A stretch of 41,199 nucleotides of DNA from Oscillatoriales cyanobacterium CG2_30_44_21 (GTDB lineage: Bacteria; Cyanobacteriota; Cyanobacteriia; Pseudanabaenales; Pseudanabaenaceae), in NCBI GenBank assembly GCA_001873375.1, contig MNZA01000207.1:1-41199 (forward strand). Reading direction: 5' to 3'. The position numbers were made by a program, and so were the translations under genes. The notes under the pieces are model-generated. The model had not been told where the DNA came from and ran no database searches. It saw only the letters and a list, made by a program, of their open reading frames with translations. Of this stretch, positions 1 through 7,003 are shown in pieces. Position 1 is the stretch's first letter; every line of letters starts with the position of its first letter.

Positions 1-2
1 GT

Positions 3-275
3 TTTAAAACCCGTGGCTTTTGTTTGGAGTCTACTCATCTTCAAGACTCCGAGCGCCTCTCTAAGCTCATTGCGTTGCTTACTCTCGCTTTATGTTGGGC
101 TTTTTCTTCTGGGCTTTGGCTTGCTCAACTTAATCCCCTCAAGCCCAAAAAGCATGGTCGGCTACCTAAAAGTATTTTTCGCCTTGGTTTTGATTTCCTT
201 CGGCATATCATCTTCGATCTTCACGCTAATTCTGAAGCATTCTTTAACTCCATTAAATTTTTGTCCTGTACTTAG
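3..275 (+). mobile_element. IS4-type transposase, C-terminal part (cut by window edge)
   Basis: The frame is open from the window edge and ends at a TAG. The protein reads FKTRGFCLESTHLQDSERL followed by a hydrophobic stretch, then KKHGRLPKSIFRLGFDFLR. This is the C-terminal pattern of IS4-family DDE transposases of cyanobacteria, with the 'GF.LE.TH' block around the catalytic Glu and a 'HGR..KSIFR.G.D.LR' tail. Only about 90 residues are present because the gene begins before the window. I did not find the terminal inverted repeat with confidence. An insertion here fits the eroded DNA beside it at 318-413. Confidence 0.75.
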
Positions 276-317
276 GAATTATTGTTAAGTAAGTAATACT
301 ACAAATTAATTTGTTAT

Positions 318-413
318 TTAAGCCGCAGATTTCTCATCGATCACCTGCCAATCCTTGACCTGCTGCAATTGTTCTGTGGATACAGCAGGTTTTCGTGGGA
401 AAAGATCGATCAT
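318..413 (-). CDS. 31-residue small ORF after znuA, possibly a truncated gene
   Basis: An ATG at 413 (minus strand) opens MIDLFPRKPAVSTEQLQQVK and runs 31 codons to TAA at 318. It starts just 4 bases past the znuA stop, so it could be cotranscribed under zinc control. The 'STEQLQQVKDW' segment resembles the N-terminus of small cyanobacterial proteins that normally continue for 60-100 residues. The tail (QVIDEKSAA) looks unrelated, and the IS4 remnant lies about 40 bases further on. A gene cut short by the insertion is the simplest reading. Function unknown. Confidence 0.35.
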   Translation of the reverse strand: MIDLFPRKPAVSTEQLQQVKDWQVIDEKSAA

Positions 414-417
414 GGTG

Positions 418-1515
418 TTAAGGTGTCTTCAATTGAAATGCAGTATACTTACCGCCCAATCCTTCGACAATTGTGCGAGTATTAGCAATCAACATCCCTG
501 TATAGGTTTCAGCTTCACTACCTTTTGCTCCCAAACCATCAGCATAGAGTTCGCGTTCAGCAACTTTGACATTCGCTTCCTTAGCAACGGTGGTAATCAA
601 TTTTGGATTGATCGATACTTCTGCAAAAATGGTGGGAACTTTACTGGTTTTAATCACCTCAACGAGTTCCTTAACTCTGGTTGGCGTTGGTTGTTCCTCA
701 GTGCTAATTCCATTCAAAGCACCTTCAACGGGAATGCCATAGGCTTGAGCATAGTAGCCAAGAGCATCGTGAGTTGTAACTAGCTTACGAGAAGCTTCAG
801 GAATTGTGGCGATTTGAGCCTTGATCCAAACATCAATTTGCTCAAGTTCGCTGACAATTTTGGCAGTGTTTTTGGCATAGGTTTCCGCTTGATCGGGACG
901 AAGTGAACTCAAGCTTTTACTGATTGACTGGGTGATTTTGATCCCATTCTGAGCATTGTTCCAGACATGGGGATCGGCTTCTTTGGCATCTTTTTGACTA
1001 GATTTAGTCTCTTTTTTTTCTTCCTTATCATGATCATGACTATGCCCATCTTCAGACAGCAAGGGACTCGGTACAGCAAACTCGTTAACTGCAATTTTAG
1101 GTGCTGTATTAGAACTAGCTTGAATTAATTTGATCAGACTTGGCTCAAAGTCATAACCACCATAGAGAACTAGTTTTGCAGAGTCGATCGCTTTACGATC
1201 ATCGGGTTTAGGTTGATAAAGATGAGGATCAGTACCCGCTTCGATCAGGCATTTCAAGTCAATCGTATCGCCTGCAATTTGTTTGGTCAAAGCACAGGCT
1301 ACCGAGTTTGTCGCTACGACTAGCGGTAAGCTTTCAGTTTTTACAGGAGTTGTGGCTGATGTCGTAGTAGCTGTGGTAGTCGTTGCAGTTGGGGTGGAGA
1401 CGGTACAAGCAGTGATACTACTAGCGATCGCCATTACGAGCGCTATTGATGAAAATTTGAAGGCGTTATCTGCCCTTAACCCTGACGATGATTTTGTAAA
1501 TAAGTTTAGAGCCAT
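418..1515 (-). CDS. znuA: Zinc ABC transporter substrate-binding lipoprotein (ZnuA/TroA family)
   Basis: This is the periplasmic metal-capturing component of a cluster A-I ABC importer, 365 residues. A hydrophobic N-terminal segment ends in the lipobox-like SSITAC, with the lipidated Cys predicted at 37, followed by a Thr/Ala-rich linker. Predicted metal ligands are H98 (GTDPHLYQP), H183 (ADPHVW), H249 (TTHDALGYY) and D326 (YADGLG). Manganese-type proteins (MntC, PsaA) carry Glu at the third position, so His here favours zinc. A charged loop at 156-179 with HSHDHD also fits zinc proteins. It diverges from the ATPase and permease genes across a 57-bp gap that contains a Zur-type palindrome. 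Zinc is the likely substrate; Mn remains possible. Confidence 0.9.
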   Translation of the reverse strand: MALNLFTKSSSGLRADNAFKFSSIALVMAIASSITACTVSTPTATTTTATTTSATTPVKTESLPLVVATNSVACALTKQIAGDTIDLKCLIEAGTDPHLYQPKPDDRKAIDSAKLVLYGGYDFEPSLIKLIQASSNTAPKIAVNEFAVPSPLLSEDGHSHDHDKEEKKETKSSQKDAKEADPHVWNNAQNGIKITQSISKSLSSLRPDQAETYAKNTAKIVSELEQIDVWIKAQIATIPEASRKLVTTHDALGYYAQAYGIPVEGALNGISTEEQPTPTRVKELVEVIKTSKVPTIFAEVSINPKLITTVAKEANVKVAERELYADGLGAKGSEAETYTGMLIANTRTIVEGLGGKYTAFQLKTP

Positions 1516-1537
1516 TTTGTTTTTTTACTACAAAGAA

Positions 1538-1552
1538 TGATAATCATTATCA
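1538..1552. promoter_or_regulatory. Zur box between znuA and znuC
   Basis: TGATAATCATTATCA is a perfect 7-1-7 palindrome, extendable by one base pair on each side (1537-1553). It matches the TGATAAT-N-ATTATCA pattern recalled for cyanobacterial Zur boxes; Fur boxes are similar. It lies 22 bases upstream of the znuA ATG and 20 bases upstream of the znuC ATG, so one bound repressor could shut both divergent promoters when zinc is sufficient. Confidence 0.85.
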
Positions 1553-1572
1553 TAATACCTTTAAGTAAAAAT

Positions 1573-2310
1573 ATGCTAGAAGTTGAGCATTTAGCAGTTA
1601 GTTATCACGATGTCAGTGCAGTGGAGGATGTCAGCTTTGAGATCGCTTCTGGGCAGATGGTGGCGGTGATTGGTCCTAATGGGGCTGGCAAAAGTACGTT
1701 TTTTAAAGCCATTTTAGGATTAGTTCCTGCTTCTAGTGGTCATGTGCGCTATCGATCGCGGGCGTTGCACCGACAGCTTCACATGGTTGCCTATGTGCCG
1801 CAGCGATCGCAGGTTGATTGGGATTTTCCTGTGACGGTTTGGGGCGCAGTGATGATGGCGCGTACCCGCCATCGTAATTGGTTAGGCTGGCTCAGAAAGT
1901 CAGGCTGTCACTGTGAAAGCATTGTCAATTCGGCGCTCCAGCGTGTCGGGATATGGGAATTACGCGATCGCCAAATTGGTGAGTTATCAGGCGGGCAACA
2001 GCAAAGGGTATTTCTGGCGAGGGCGATCGCCCAAGAAGCCGAATTGCTATTTTTTGATGAGCCGTTTGTCGGTGTCGATAAGAAAACTGAAGATGTAATT
2101 TTTGATGTATTTGCCGAATTAAAATCTCAAAACAAAATTCTGTTAGTAATTACCCACGATCTTGGTTCCAATTTGGATAATTACGATCGCCTATTGCTGA
2201 TCAATAAGGAACTAATTGCCGATGGCGATCGCGATGCGGTGATTACCACCCAGAATATTAAACGCGCCTATGACGATAGTGTGATTTTGATGCAAAAAGA
2301 ACTTACCTAA
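1573..2310 (+). CDS. znuC: Zinc ABC transporter ATP-binding protein
   Basis: A 245-residue ATPase with Walker A (GPNGAGKST), signature (LSGGQQQR), Walker B with the catalytic Glu (LLFFDEP) and H-loop (VITHD). The ATG at 1573 begins MLEVEHLAVSY, the usual first strand of these ATPases. An upstream GTG/ATT-type extension would run through the Zur palindrome and is rejected. The permease gene follows after 50 bases that hold a hairpin. It powers metal import through ZnuB at the inner membrane. Confidence 0.93.
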   Translation: MLEVEHLAVSYHDVSAVEDVSFEIASGQMVAVIGPNGAGKSTFFKAILGLVPASSGHVRYRSRALHRQLHMVAYVPQRSQVDWDFPVTVWGAVMMARTRHRNWLGWLRKSGCHCESIVNSALQRVGIWELRDRQIGELSGGQQQRVFLARAIAQEAELLFFDEPFVGVDKKTEDVIFDVFAELKSQNKILLVITHDLGSNLDNYDRLLLINKELIADGDRDAVITTQNIKRAYDDSVILMQKELT

Positions 2311-2339
2311 CTTAAACGGCGCTTCGCGCCATTTAAGTT
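2309..2339. repeat. Hairpin between znuC and znuB
   Basis: AACTTAAACGGCG pairs with CGCCATTTAAGTT with one mismatch around the loop CTTCG. The left arm begins at the znuC stop codon. There is no T-run, so this is a small dispersed hairpin of the GGCGCTTCGCGCC type or an mRNA-processing element more than a terminator. Confidence 0.7.
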
Positions 2340-2360
2340 CATACTTTAGGAATAGAAATT

Positions 2361-3050
2361 ATGTTGAATTGGTTAATTGAGCCTTTGGGCTTCGAGTTTA
2401 TGCGAAATGCGATCGCCATTGGCGTTTTGATTGGGATTTTGTCGGCAGTAGTTGGCAGTTATCTAATCGTGCAGCACATGGGACTTTTAGGCGATGTGGT
2501 CGCCCATGCGGTCTTACCAGGATTGGCGATCGCTTTTTATATTGGTATGGATATTTTTCTGGGCGCATTCATCGCAGGCACGATTAGTACCTTTGTCGTG
2601 GCTTGGATTCAGACCCATTCCAAAATTAAAGTTGATACAGCTATGGCTTTGGTATTTTCAGGATTTTTAGCTTTGGGTGTGATGTTGATTACAACACTCA
2701 AGAGCAAATTAGATCTGCATAGTTTTCTATTTGGCGATATTTTGGGGGTGACGAGTACTGACCTATGGCGAACGTTGATTATTGTGATCGCGGTTCTATC
2801 CTGTGTGGTGATCTTCTATCGCGAACTAATTTTCTATTGCTTTGATCCTCTAGCATCAAAAGCAATGGGCTTACCTGTTCATTTCATTCACTTTGGACTG
2901 ATGGCAGGAATTACGCTCACAATCATCGCCAGTATGCAATCGGTCGGTGTGGTGTTAGTGGTTTCGCTCCTGACTGGTCCCGCCACCACCGCCTATCTCT
3001 TAGTCGGCGAACGTTATCTGAGTACTGCCATGTGGAATGATGGGAGTTAA
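2361..3050 (+). pseudogene. znuB: Zinc ABC transporter permease, 3'-truncated
   Basis: A membrane permease of the ABC-3 family. It shows multiple hydrophobic helices, the QHMGLLGDVVAHAVLPGLA block that couples to the ATPase, and the conserved SMQSVGVVLVVSLLTGPATT segment. At 229 residues it is about 40-60 shorter than usual. After AYLLVGERYLSTAM it ends in an unrelated WNDGS, so the last one or two transmembrane helices are missing. The next gene, on the other strand, ends 7 bases later, leaving no room for a frameshifted remainder. I infer a deletion that removed the 3' end. Whether the short protein still works is unknown. Confidence 0.8.
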
Positions 3051-3056
3051 TACAGA

Positions 3057-3551
3057 CTAAGATTTGGCGATCGCTTCACCCGCTTGTTTCCAACCAGCAA
3101 GACTAGGCGGAAAGCCCTTCACATTGTCATAGTTGAGCAAATGTAAGGTCATCACCCCCATTGAAGAGCGATAGCCAGTAGAACAATATAAAATTACGGG
3201 GCGATCGCTAGGAATTTGGCTTAAATTGCGTGATATCGTCCGTAGGGGAATATTAATGGCATTCGGGATATGCCCCGATTGATATTCCGATGGTTCACGG
3301 ACATCAACTACTAGAGCTTGACGATCTGCGACTAGACTTTTTAATTCTGCGACATTGGCGATCGTGTAGTATCCCGATGGAATTGCCATGAGATATTTAT
3401 CCAAAGCCATTTCTAATCGAGGATATCCTTCGATACTCGACAGCAGATCGGGTTTAGATATTGGTTCTAATGCGATCGCGTTTGGTTGAATGCCCAGTAA
3501 GAGACAAAATGACAAAACGAATCCGAGTAGTAAAGTAGAGATTGATTTCAT
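3057..3551 (-). CDS. Secreted single-domain rhodanese
   Basis: 164 residues with an N-terminal signal peptide (hydrophobic to about residue 28), so probably periplasmic or lumenal. The rhodanese domain covers roughly 63-162, with the VDVREPSEY motif and an active-site loop CSTGYRS; the persulfide-carrying Cys is C123. Such proteins transfer sulfane sulfur to thiols or cyanide, or hold persulfides. It is the last gene of a minus-strand run, 43 bases after the Tll0287-like gene, and one of three rhodanese-domain proteins near the SQR and persulfide dioxygenase genes. Confidence 0.88.
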   Translation of the reverse strand: MKSISTLLLGFVLSFCLLLGIQPNAIALEPISKPDLLSSIEGYPRLEMALDKYLMAIPSGYYTIANVAELKSLVADRQALVVDVREPSEYQSGHIPNAINIPLRTISRNLSQIPSDRPVILYCSTGYRSSMGVMTLHLLNYDNVKGFPPSLAGWKQAGEAIAKS

Positions 3552-3594
3552 AAAATTTCTTCTTGTAGTAGATCAGCGTATCTATGAATAATAA

Positions 3595-4221
3595 TTAAGG
3601 AGTAACAGAATCTTGAATTGCTTGTTTCATTTCATCGGGAATGAACAAGGCATACATACCGCGCAAGTCGCCGACTTTGAAGTTATAGGCTAAATCTTGA
3701 GGATAGCCTTTCTGCACAAACTGAGGACGGCGCTCCTTTGCCCCATGACAGACCAAACAACTTGCTTCCACATCAATGCGGCGATAGTAGCGCGTTCCTG
3801 TTTGCTGATTAATGGTTTCGCGATCCCAAAGTCCGACTAGATCACGATCCTGTTCAAATTTTGCCAATGCCATCTTGTCATGGAGACTTTCGGGGGCATG
3901 GGCAGGATTGCGATACTTAGTCGCGATTTGCTTGACCTGCCAGCCATTTTCTTTGCTGAGTTGCATCGCTTGCATTCCCACAGGACGACAGACCTCTTTC
4001 ATCGTTTGTTGTGTTAGCTCTTCGGTACTTCCCTCTAAACTTGAAGCCAAGCCAGTTCGCATCGCATCCAGAGATTCAATTTCCTGAACGGCGTGAACCA
4101 ATTCTTCAGGATGGGGAATAATTGGAGCAGCTAGGACGATCGCAGGATGCCAAGCGATCACAAATAAACTCATCCCAACTACTAGAAAAAGATTGAGAAC
4201 GAACTGAAATGATTTTTGCAT
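3595..4221 (-). CDS. Tll0287-like (DUF3365) c-type haem protein
   Basis: 208 residues. An N-terminal signal or anchor (about 1-31) is followed by a helical domain with a single haem motif, C155-L-V-C158-H159 (CLVCHGAKE). The pattern of 'KEVCRPVGMQAMQLSKENG' and the haem motif late in the protein is that of the Tll0287/DUF3365 family, a PAS-like cytochrome fold known from Thermosynechococcus. It probably acts on the periplasmic or lumenal side as a redox or gas sensor; its true role is not established. It lies between the rhodanese and alpha/beta hydrolase genes. Confidence 0.8.
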   Translation of the reverse strand: MQKSFQFVLNLFLVVGMSLFVIAWHPAIVLAAPIIPHPEELVHAVQEIESLDAMRTGLASSLEGSTEELTQQTMKEVCRPVGMQAMQLSKENGWQVKQIATKYRNPAHAPESLHDKMALAKFEQDRDLVGLWDRETINQQTGTRYYRRIDVEASCLVCHGAKERRPQFVQKGYPQDLAYNFKVGDLRGMYALFIPDEMKQAIQDSVTP

Positions 4222-4261
4222 GGTCTACTCCTAAATCTCTTTATAAAAATCTACTTAAAAT

Positions 4262-5182
4262 CTATTCAAGCAATGGCAAAATCTGGCGAATTAGTCCAGT
4301 CATTACCGCAGGCTGCTCTAGCTGGGGTGTAAATCCCACATCATCGAGATAGTAAAAACGCCGAATAACTTCAGGGTTCATCGCCGCAAGATCGCGACCG
4401 ACATTAGGGTTGGTGAATTGAGAACCTCTACCCCAAATCATGGCGGTGGGAATCGTCAATTTTGTGATGTACTGAGATAAATCAAAGCATAAATCACCGC
4501 GAACGAAGGATAGCGCTGCGTACTCCGCATTCTCCCGTTGAGCCGATTCCAGATATGCTTCGACAATTTCAGGGGAAATTAGCGCGGCATTGGCAAACTG
4601 GCGTTGCTCTAAAAAACTACGAATGCCAAAGCTGTTTGCCACACCCGTACCGTAAAGCAGTTGATTGAGAATAGGAGTATTTACAGCCTGAGCAAACTGT
4701 GCGAAACCGCTACGGCGATAGTCTTGCCCAAACTCACTTAAACCAGAGGCTGTTGTCACAATTAATGACTTGAATAGCTCTGGGTGATCGATCGCTGCCC
4801 GAATCGTGAATGCGGCTGTTAATGACGAAGCAATTACCGTTGTGGGAACGGAACAGGTCTGCTCCATAAATTCGATGATCGTGTCGATGTAATCTTCGAC
4901 TTTGTAGCTACGGACAGGATGATCTGAGCGTCCCCAGCCAATTAAGTCGGGTGCTAAAACTTGATAATCTGCGGCAAAGGCTGGATATACTTTTGACCAT
5001 TCGTAAGCGGAGGAACCTCCGCCAAAGCCATGCAGAAAGACTAAGGCTGAGGCTGGAGTATGTTCGTTCCAAGGTTCACTTTGAGCGGTGTAATAGACCA
5101 TCCTGCCCAGCTTGGTCAAGACTGAACGTTCGTTAAAGCCACGCGGGATAAACATTGATTTCTTATTTATATTAGTTTGCAT
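4262..5182 (-). CDS. Alpha/beta-fold hydrolase-like protein with degenerate triad
   Basis: 306 residues of the alpha/beta hydrolase fold. The oxyanion loop is LHGFGGGSSAY (49-60), followed by DLIGWGRSDHP (79-89). The nucleophile elbow is A-S-S120-L-T in place of the usual G-x-S-x-G. In the place where the catalytic His normally sits (GH.PHLEQP) this protein has GFTPQLEQP, so His is replaced. Related cyanobacterial proteins, as I remember them, carry a similar G-x-TPQLE sequence, so this is probably a family trait and not a recent mutation. The substrate is unknown; it may be non-hydrolytic. Confidence 0.75.
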   Translation of the reverse strand: MQTNINKKSMFIPRGFNERSVLTKLGRMVYYTAQSEPWNEHTPASALVFLHGFGGGSSAYEWSKVYPAFAADYQVLAPDLIGWGRSDHPVRSYKVEDYIDTIIEFMEQTCSVPTTVIASSLTAAFTIRAAIDHPELFKSLIVTTASGLSEFGQDYRRSGFAQFAQAVNTPILNQLLYGTGVANSFGIRSFLEQRQFANAALISPEIVEAYLESAQRENAEYAALSFVRGDLCFDLSQYITKLTIPTAMIWGRGSQFTNPNVGRDLAAMNPEVIRRFYYLDDVGFTPQLEQPAVMTGLIRQILPLLE

Positions 5183-5201
5183 AAGTAATTTTTGATATCA
5201 A

Positions 5202-5687
5202 TTAACCAGCAGCAGGTGCATTCATGGAAGCCAAAATTTTCTGCACAATTTGGATACCAGTTAGAGCTTGCCAACCAAATAGACCCATGACTACCATATT
5301 GATCCCAACATGAACGCTGCGAACCCAGTCATGCTTCTGCATAAAGGGAACTAGGGATGCGGAAACGGCGATCGCGCCGACCATACCTAAACCAGCAAAT
5401 AAATGGGCGTTAATGAAAATCTTGCCACTACTTATATATGTCGCCACAATGCCGCCAATCGCGCCTAATACCATAATCGCGAGAACGATAGAACCAATTT
5501 GGTGATGACGAATCGCGAATTTACCTTTGATCATTTCTTTCTTAACATCGCCTTCAGCTAGTCTGGTGCGGCGAGACTGCACACCCAAGTACATCGCATA
5601 GATAGCAGTTCCCAGTAATATCCACATCATCACGGGATGGGAAAAGCTGAGATAGGGCTTAATAGCCGACAAGGTTTCTGAATTCAT
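5202..5687 (-). CDS. DUF4079 membrane protein
   Basis: 161 residues counted from the ATG at 5687, which has a GGAG nine bases upstream. A TTG at 5702 is the alternative start. Four hydrophobic helices lie at roughly 17-35, 55-80, 88-110 and 120-145, with conserved histidines before or in helices (SHPVMMW, RHHQIGS, NAHLF, SVHVG). This arrangement resembles four-helix b-type haem proteins and matches the cyanobacterial DUF4079 family. Function unknown. It is first in the minus-strand run toward the rhodanese and faces the DUF2892-Rieske operon across a 450-bp intergenic region. Confidence 0.75.
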   Translation of the reverse strand: MNSETLSAIKPYLSFSHPVMMWILLGTAIYAMYLGVQSRRTRLAEGDVKKEMIKGKFAIRHHQIGSIVLAIMVLGAIGGIVATYISSGKIFINAHLFAGLGMVGAIAVSASLVPFMQKHDWVRSVHVGINMVVMGLFGWQALTGIQIVQKILASMNAPAAG

Positions 5688-5939
5688 AACGATTATCTCC
5701 AATGCGATCGCATATAAAATAAGTGAATAAGTGAGTGAATATCTTTTCTACTTTCCATTTGCAGAACAAGGCGAAAGAATTGCTAAAATATTATACTTGG
5801 ATATAATGTATGGAAGAGTAGATGGGAATAAGAATGAGCATGATTTCCTGACGTATAACATCCTGTATAAGCTATAAGAATTGTCCTGAAATCATATAAT
5901 TCTTCACGATGGAACAGGTAAGTGATCATAGGTTGATGA

Positions 5940-5976
5940 AAAGATAAACCCTATACCTAGTATAGGGTTTATCTTT
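5940..5976. promoter_or_regulatory. Perfect 16-bp dyad in the divergent intergenic region
   Basis: AAAGATAAACCCTATA and TATAGGGTTTATCTTT pair perfectly around the loop CCTAG. It lies in the 453-bp gap between two divergently transcribed gene runs (DUF4079 and DUF2892), so it is not a terminator for either. The core CTATACCTAGTATAG resembles the CTATA-N6-TATAG operators downstream in this window but has a 5-base spacer. It is either an operator or part of a structured 5' leader. I see nothing else definite in 5688-6140. Confidence 0.6.
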
Positions 5977-6140
5977 CGTAAATCATAACCTTAATATAGT
6001 TTTAAGATTAGTCTTGTTTAATTATATTACTAATAAGTTATATTATAGGAGATCGCAAAAACATTGCAATACTTCAAGTACTAAATCTTCCAATATTGCT
6101 GTAAGTTTTTGCCATCTATTTAACATTGGAAATTAATTCT

Positions 6141-6362
6141 ATGAATACAAATGTTGGCACTGCCGATCGCCTGATTCGTCTATTAATGGCTGCGGTACTG
6201 TTCTATTTAGGCTTTTTCCTCTATGGCGGCACTGGATTAGGGATTGGTCTAGTTGCGATGGGTGGCGTAATGCTGGTAACTGCTCTAGTGGGCTTTTGTG
6301 GGCTGTATCAATTGCTAGGAATTCGCACCAATCAAACTACAGGGTCTTCTCATGGAAAGTAG
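6141..6362 (+). CDS. DUF2892 membrane protein
   Basis: A 73-residue protein starting at the ATG at 6141 (a TTG at 6126 is less likely). It begins MNTNVGTADRLIRLLMA and has two hydrophobic helices separated by a Gly-rich turn, then GFCGLYQLLGI. This is the DUF2892 pattern, the membrane domain attached to rhodanese in YgaP-type proteins. The single Cys (GFCGLY) corresponds to the Cys conserved in many members. Its end overlaps the Rieske start by 11 bases, so the two are translationally coupled. In this context a role in sulfide or persulfide handling at the membrane is likely. Confidence 0.85.
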   Translation: MNTNVGTADRLIRLLMAAVLFYLGFFLYGGTGLGIGLVAMGGVMLVTALVGFCGLYQLLGIRTNQTTGSSHGK

Positions 6363-6888
6363 TCTTCCTCTTGAAAGTCCTTCCCTGTCGCGGCGGCAAT
6401 TGCTCAACTTTATTACGGGTTCAGCGATCGCTGTGACCGCAGGATCGGCACTCTATCCCTTTGGTAATTTTTTCGTTCCCCCATCGGAAGCCGTTGGTGA
6501 AGGCGGAGCCATTCTTGCTAAGGATATTGTGGGCAATGTAATTCCTGCTTCGCAAATCTTGGCTGAGCCAGCCGAAACACGCGCTCTAGTGGCAGGCTTG
6601 GCAGGTGAACCGACATATTTAATTGTCACCGCCGATCGCACTCTGGACAATATTGGCATTGTCGATAATTGTACGCATCTTGGCTGCACCTTTCCTTGGA
6701 ATCCCAACGATCAACAGTTCCAATGTCCTTGTCACGGCTCTCTCTATGCCCCTGATGGCAGTGTTGTCAGAGGTCCCGCCCCTTTACCGCTCAAGATTGT
6801 CAAGGTGGCTGTAGCTGACAACAAGATCTTGATTGCGCCTTGGACAGAAACCGATCCCCGCACTGGTCAAAAGCCTTGGTGGGTATAG
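6352..6888 (+). CDS. petC: Rieske iron-sulfur protein, PetC-like variant
   Basis: 178 residues. An SRRQLLNFITG segment precedes one transmembrane helix (about 18-40). The Rieske 2Fe-2S site is complete: C107-T-H109-L-G-C112 and C125-P-C127-H128, with the C112 and C127 pair able to form the usual disulfide. Overall length and the PWNPNDQQFQCPCHGS segment match PetC of cytochrome b6f. The genome should carry a main petC elsewhere, so this is probably a specialised isoform that changes b6f for low-potential or sulfidic conditions. It is coupled to the DUF2892 gene and precedes the variant psbA by 115 bases. Confidence 0.9.
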   Translation: MESSLPLESPSLSRRQLLNFITGSAIAVTAGSALYPFGNFFVPPSEAVGEGGAILAKDIVGNVIPASQILAEPAETRALVAGLAGEPTYLIVTADRTLDNIGIVDNCTHLGCTFPWNPNDQQFQCPCHGSLYAPDGSVVRGPAPLPLKIVKVAVADNKILIAPWTETDPRTGQKPWWV

Positions 6889-7003
6889 CCAGAACTAATC
6901 CTGTAGCAAGGCGATCGCAGTCTGTTTAAACTTCTCAGTTCAGTTACATTCTATGCACTATTGAATTGTATTGACAAAGAGTAATTAAAAAAGAGTAATT
7001 ATT

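Noticed and set aside
355-783. 142-codon ORF on the plus strand over znuA
   Set aside because: It is antisense to the well-supported znuA gene and has no recognisable domain.
418-1515. Manganese transporter MntC
   Set aside because: The third metal ligand is His249 and not Glu, there is a His-rich loop, and the promoter has a Zur-type box.
1537-1572. Extended N-terminus for znuC beginning with a run of isoleucines
   Set aside because: This frame merely translates the Zur palindrome (ATC/ATT repeats); the protein family starts at the ATG at 1573.
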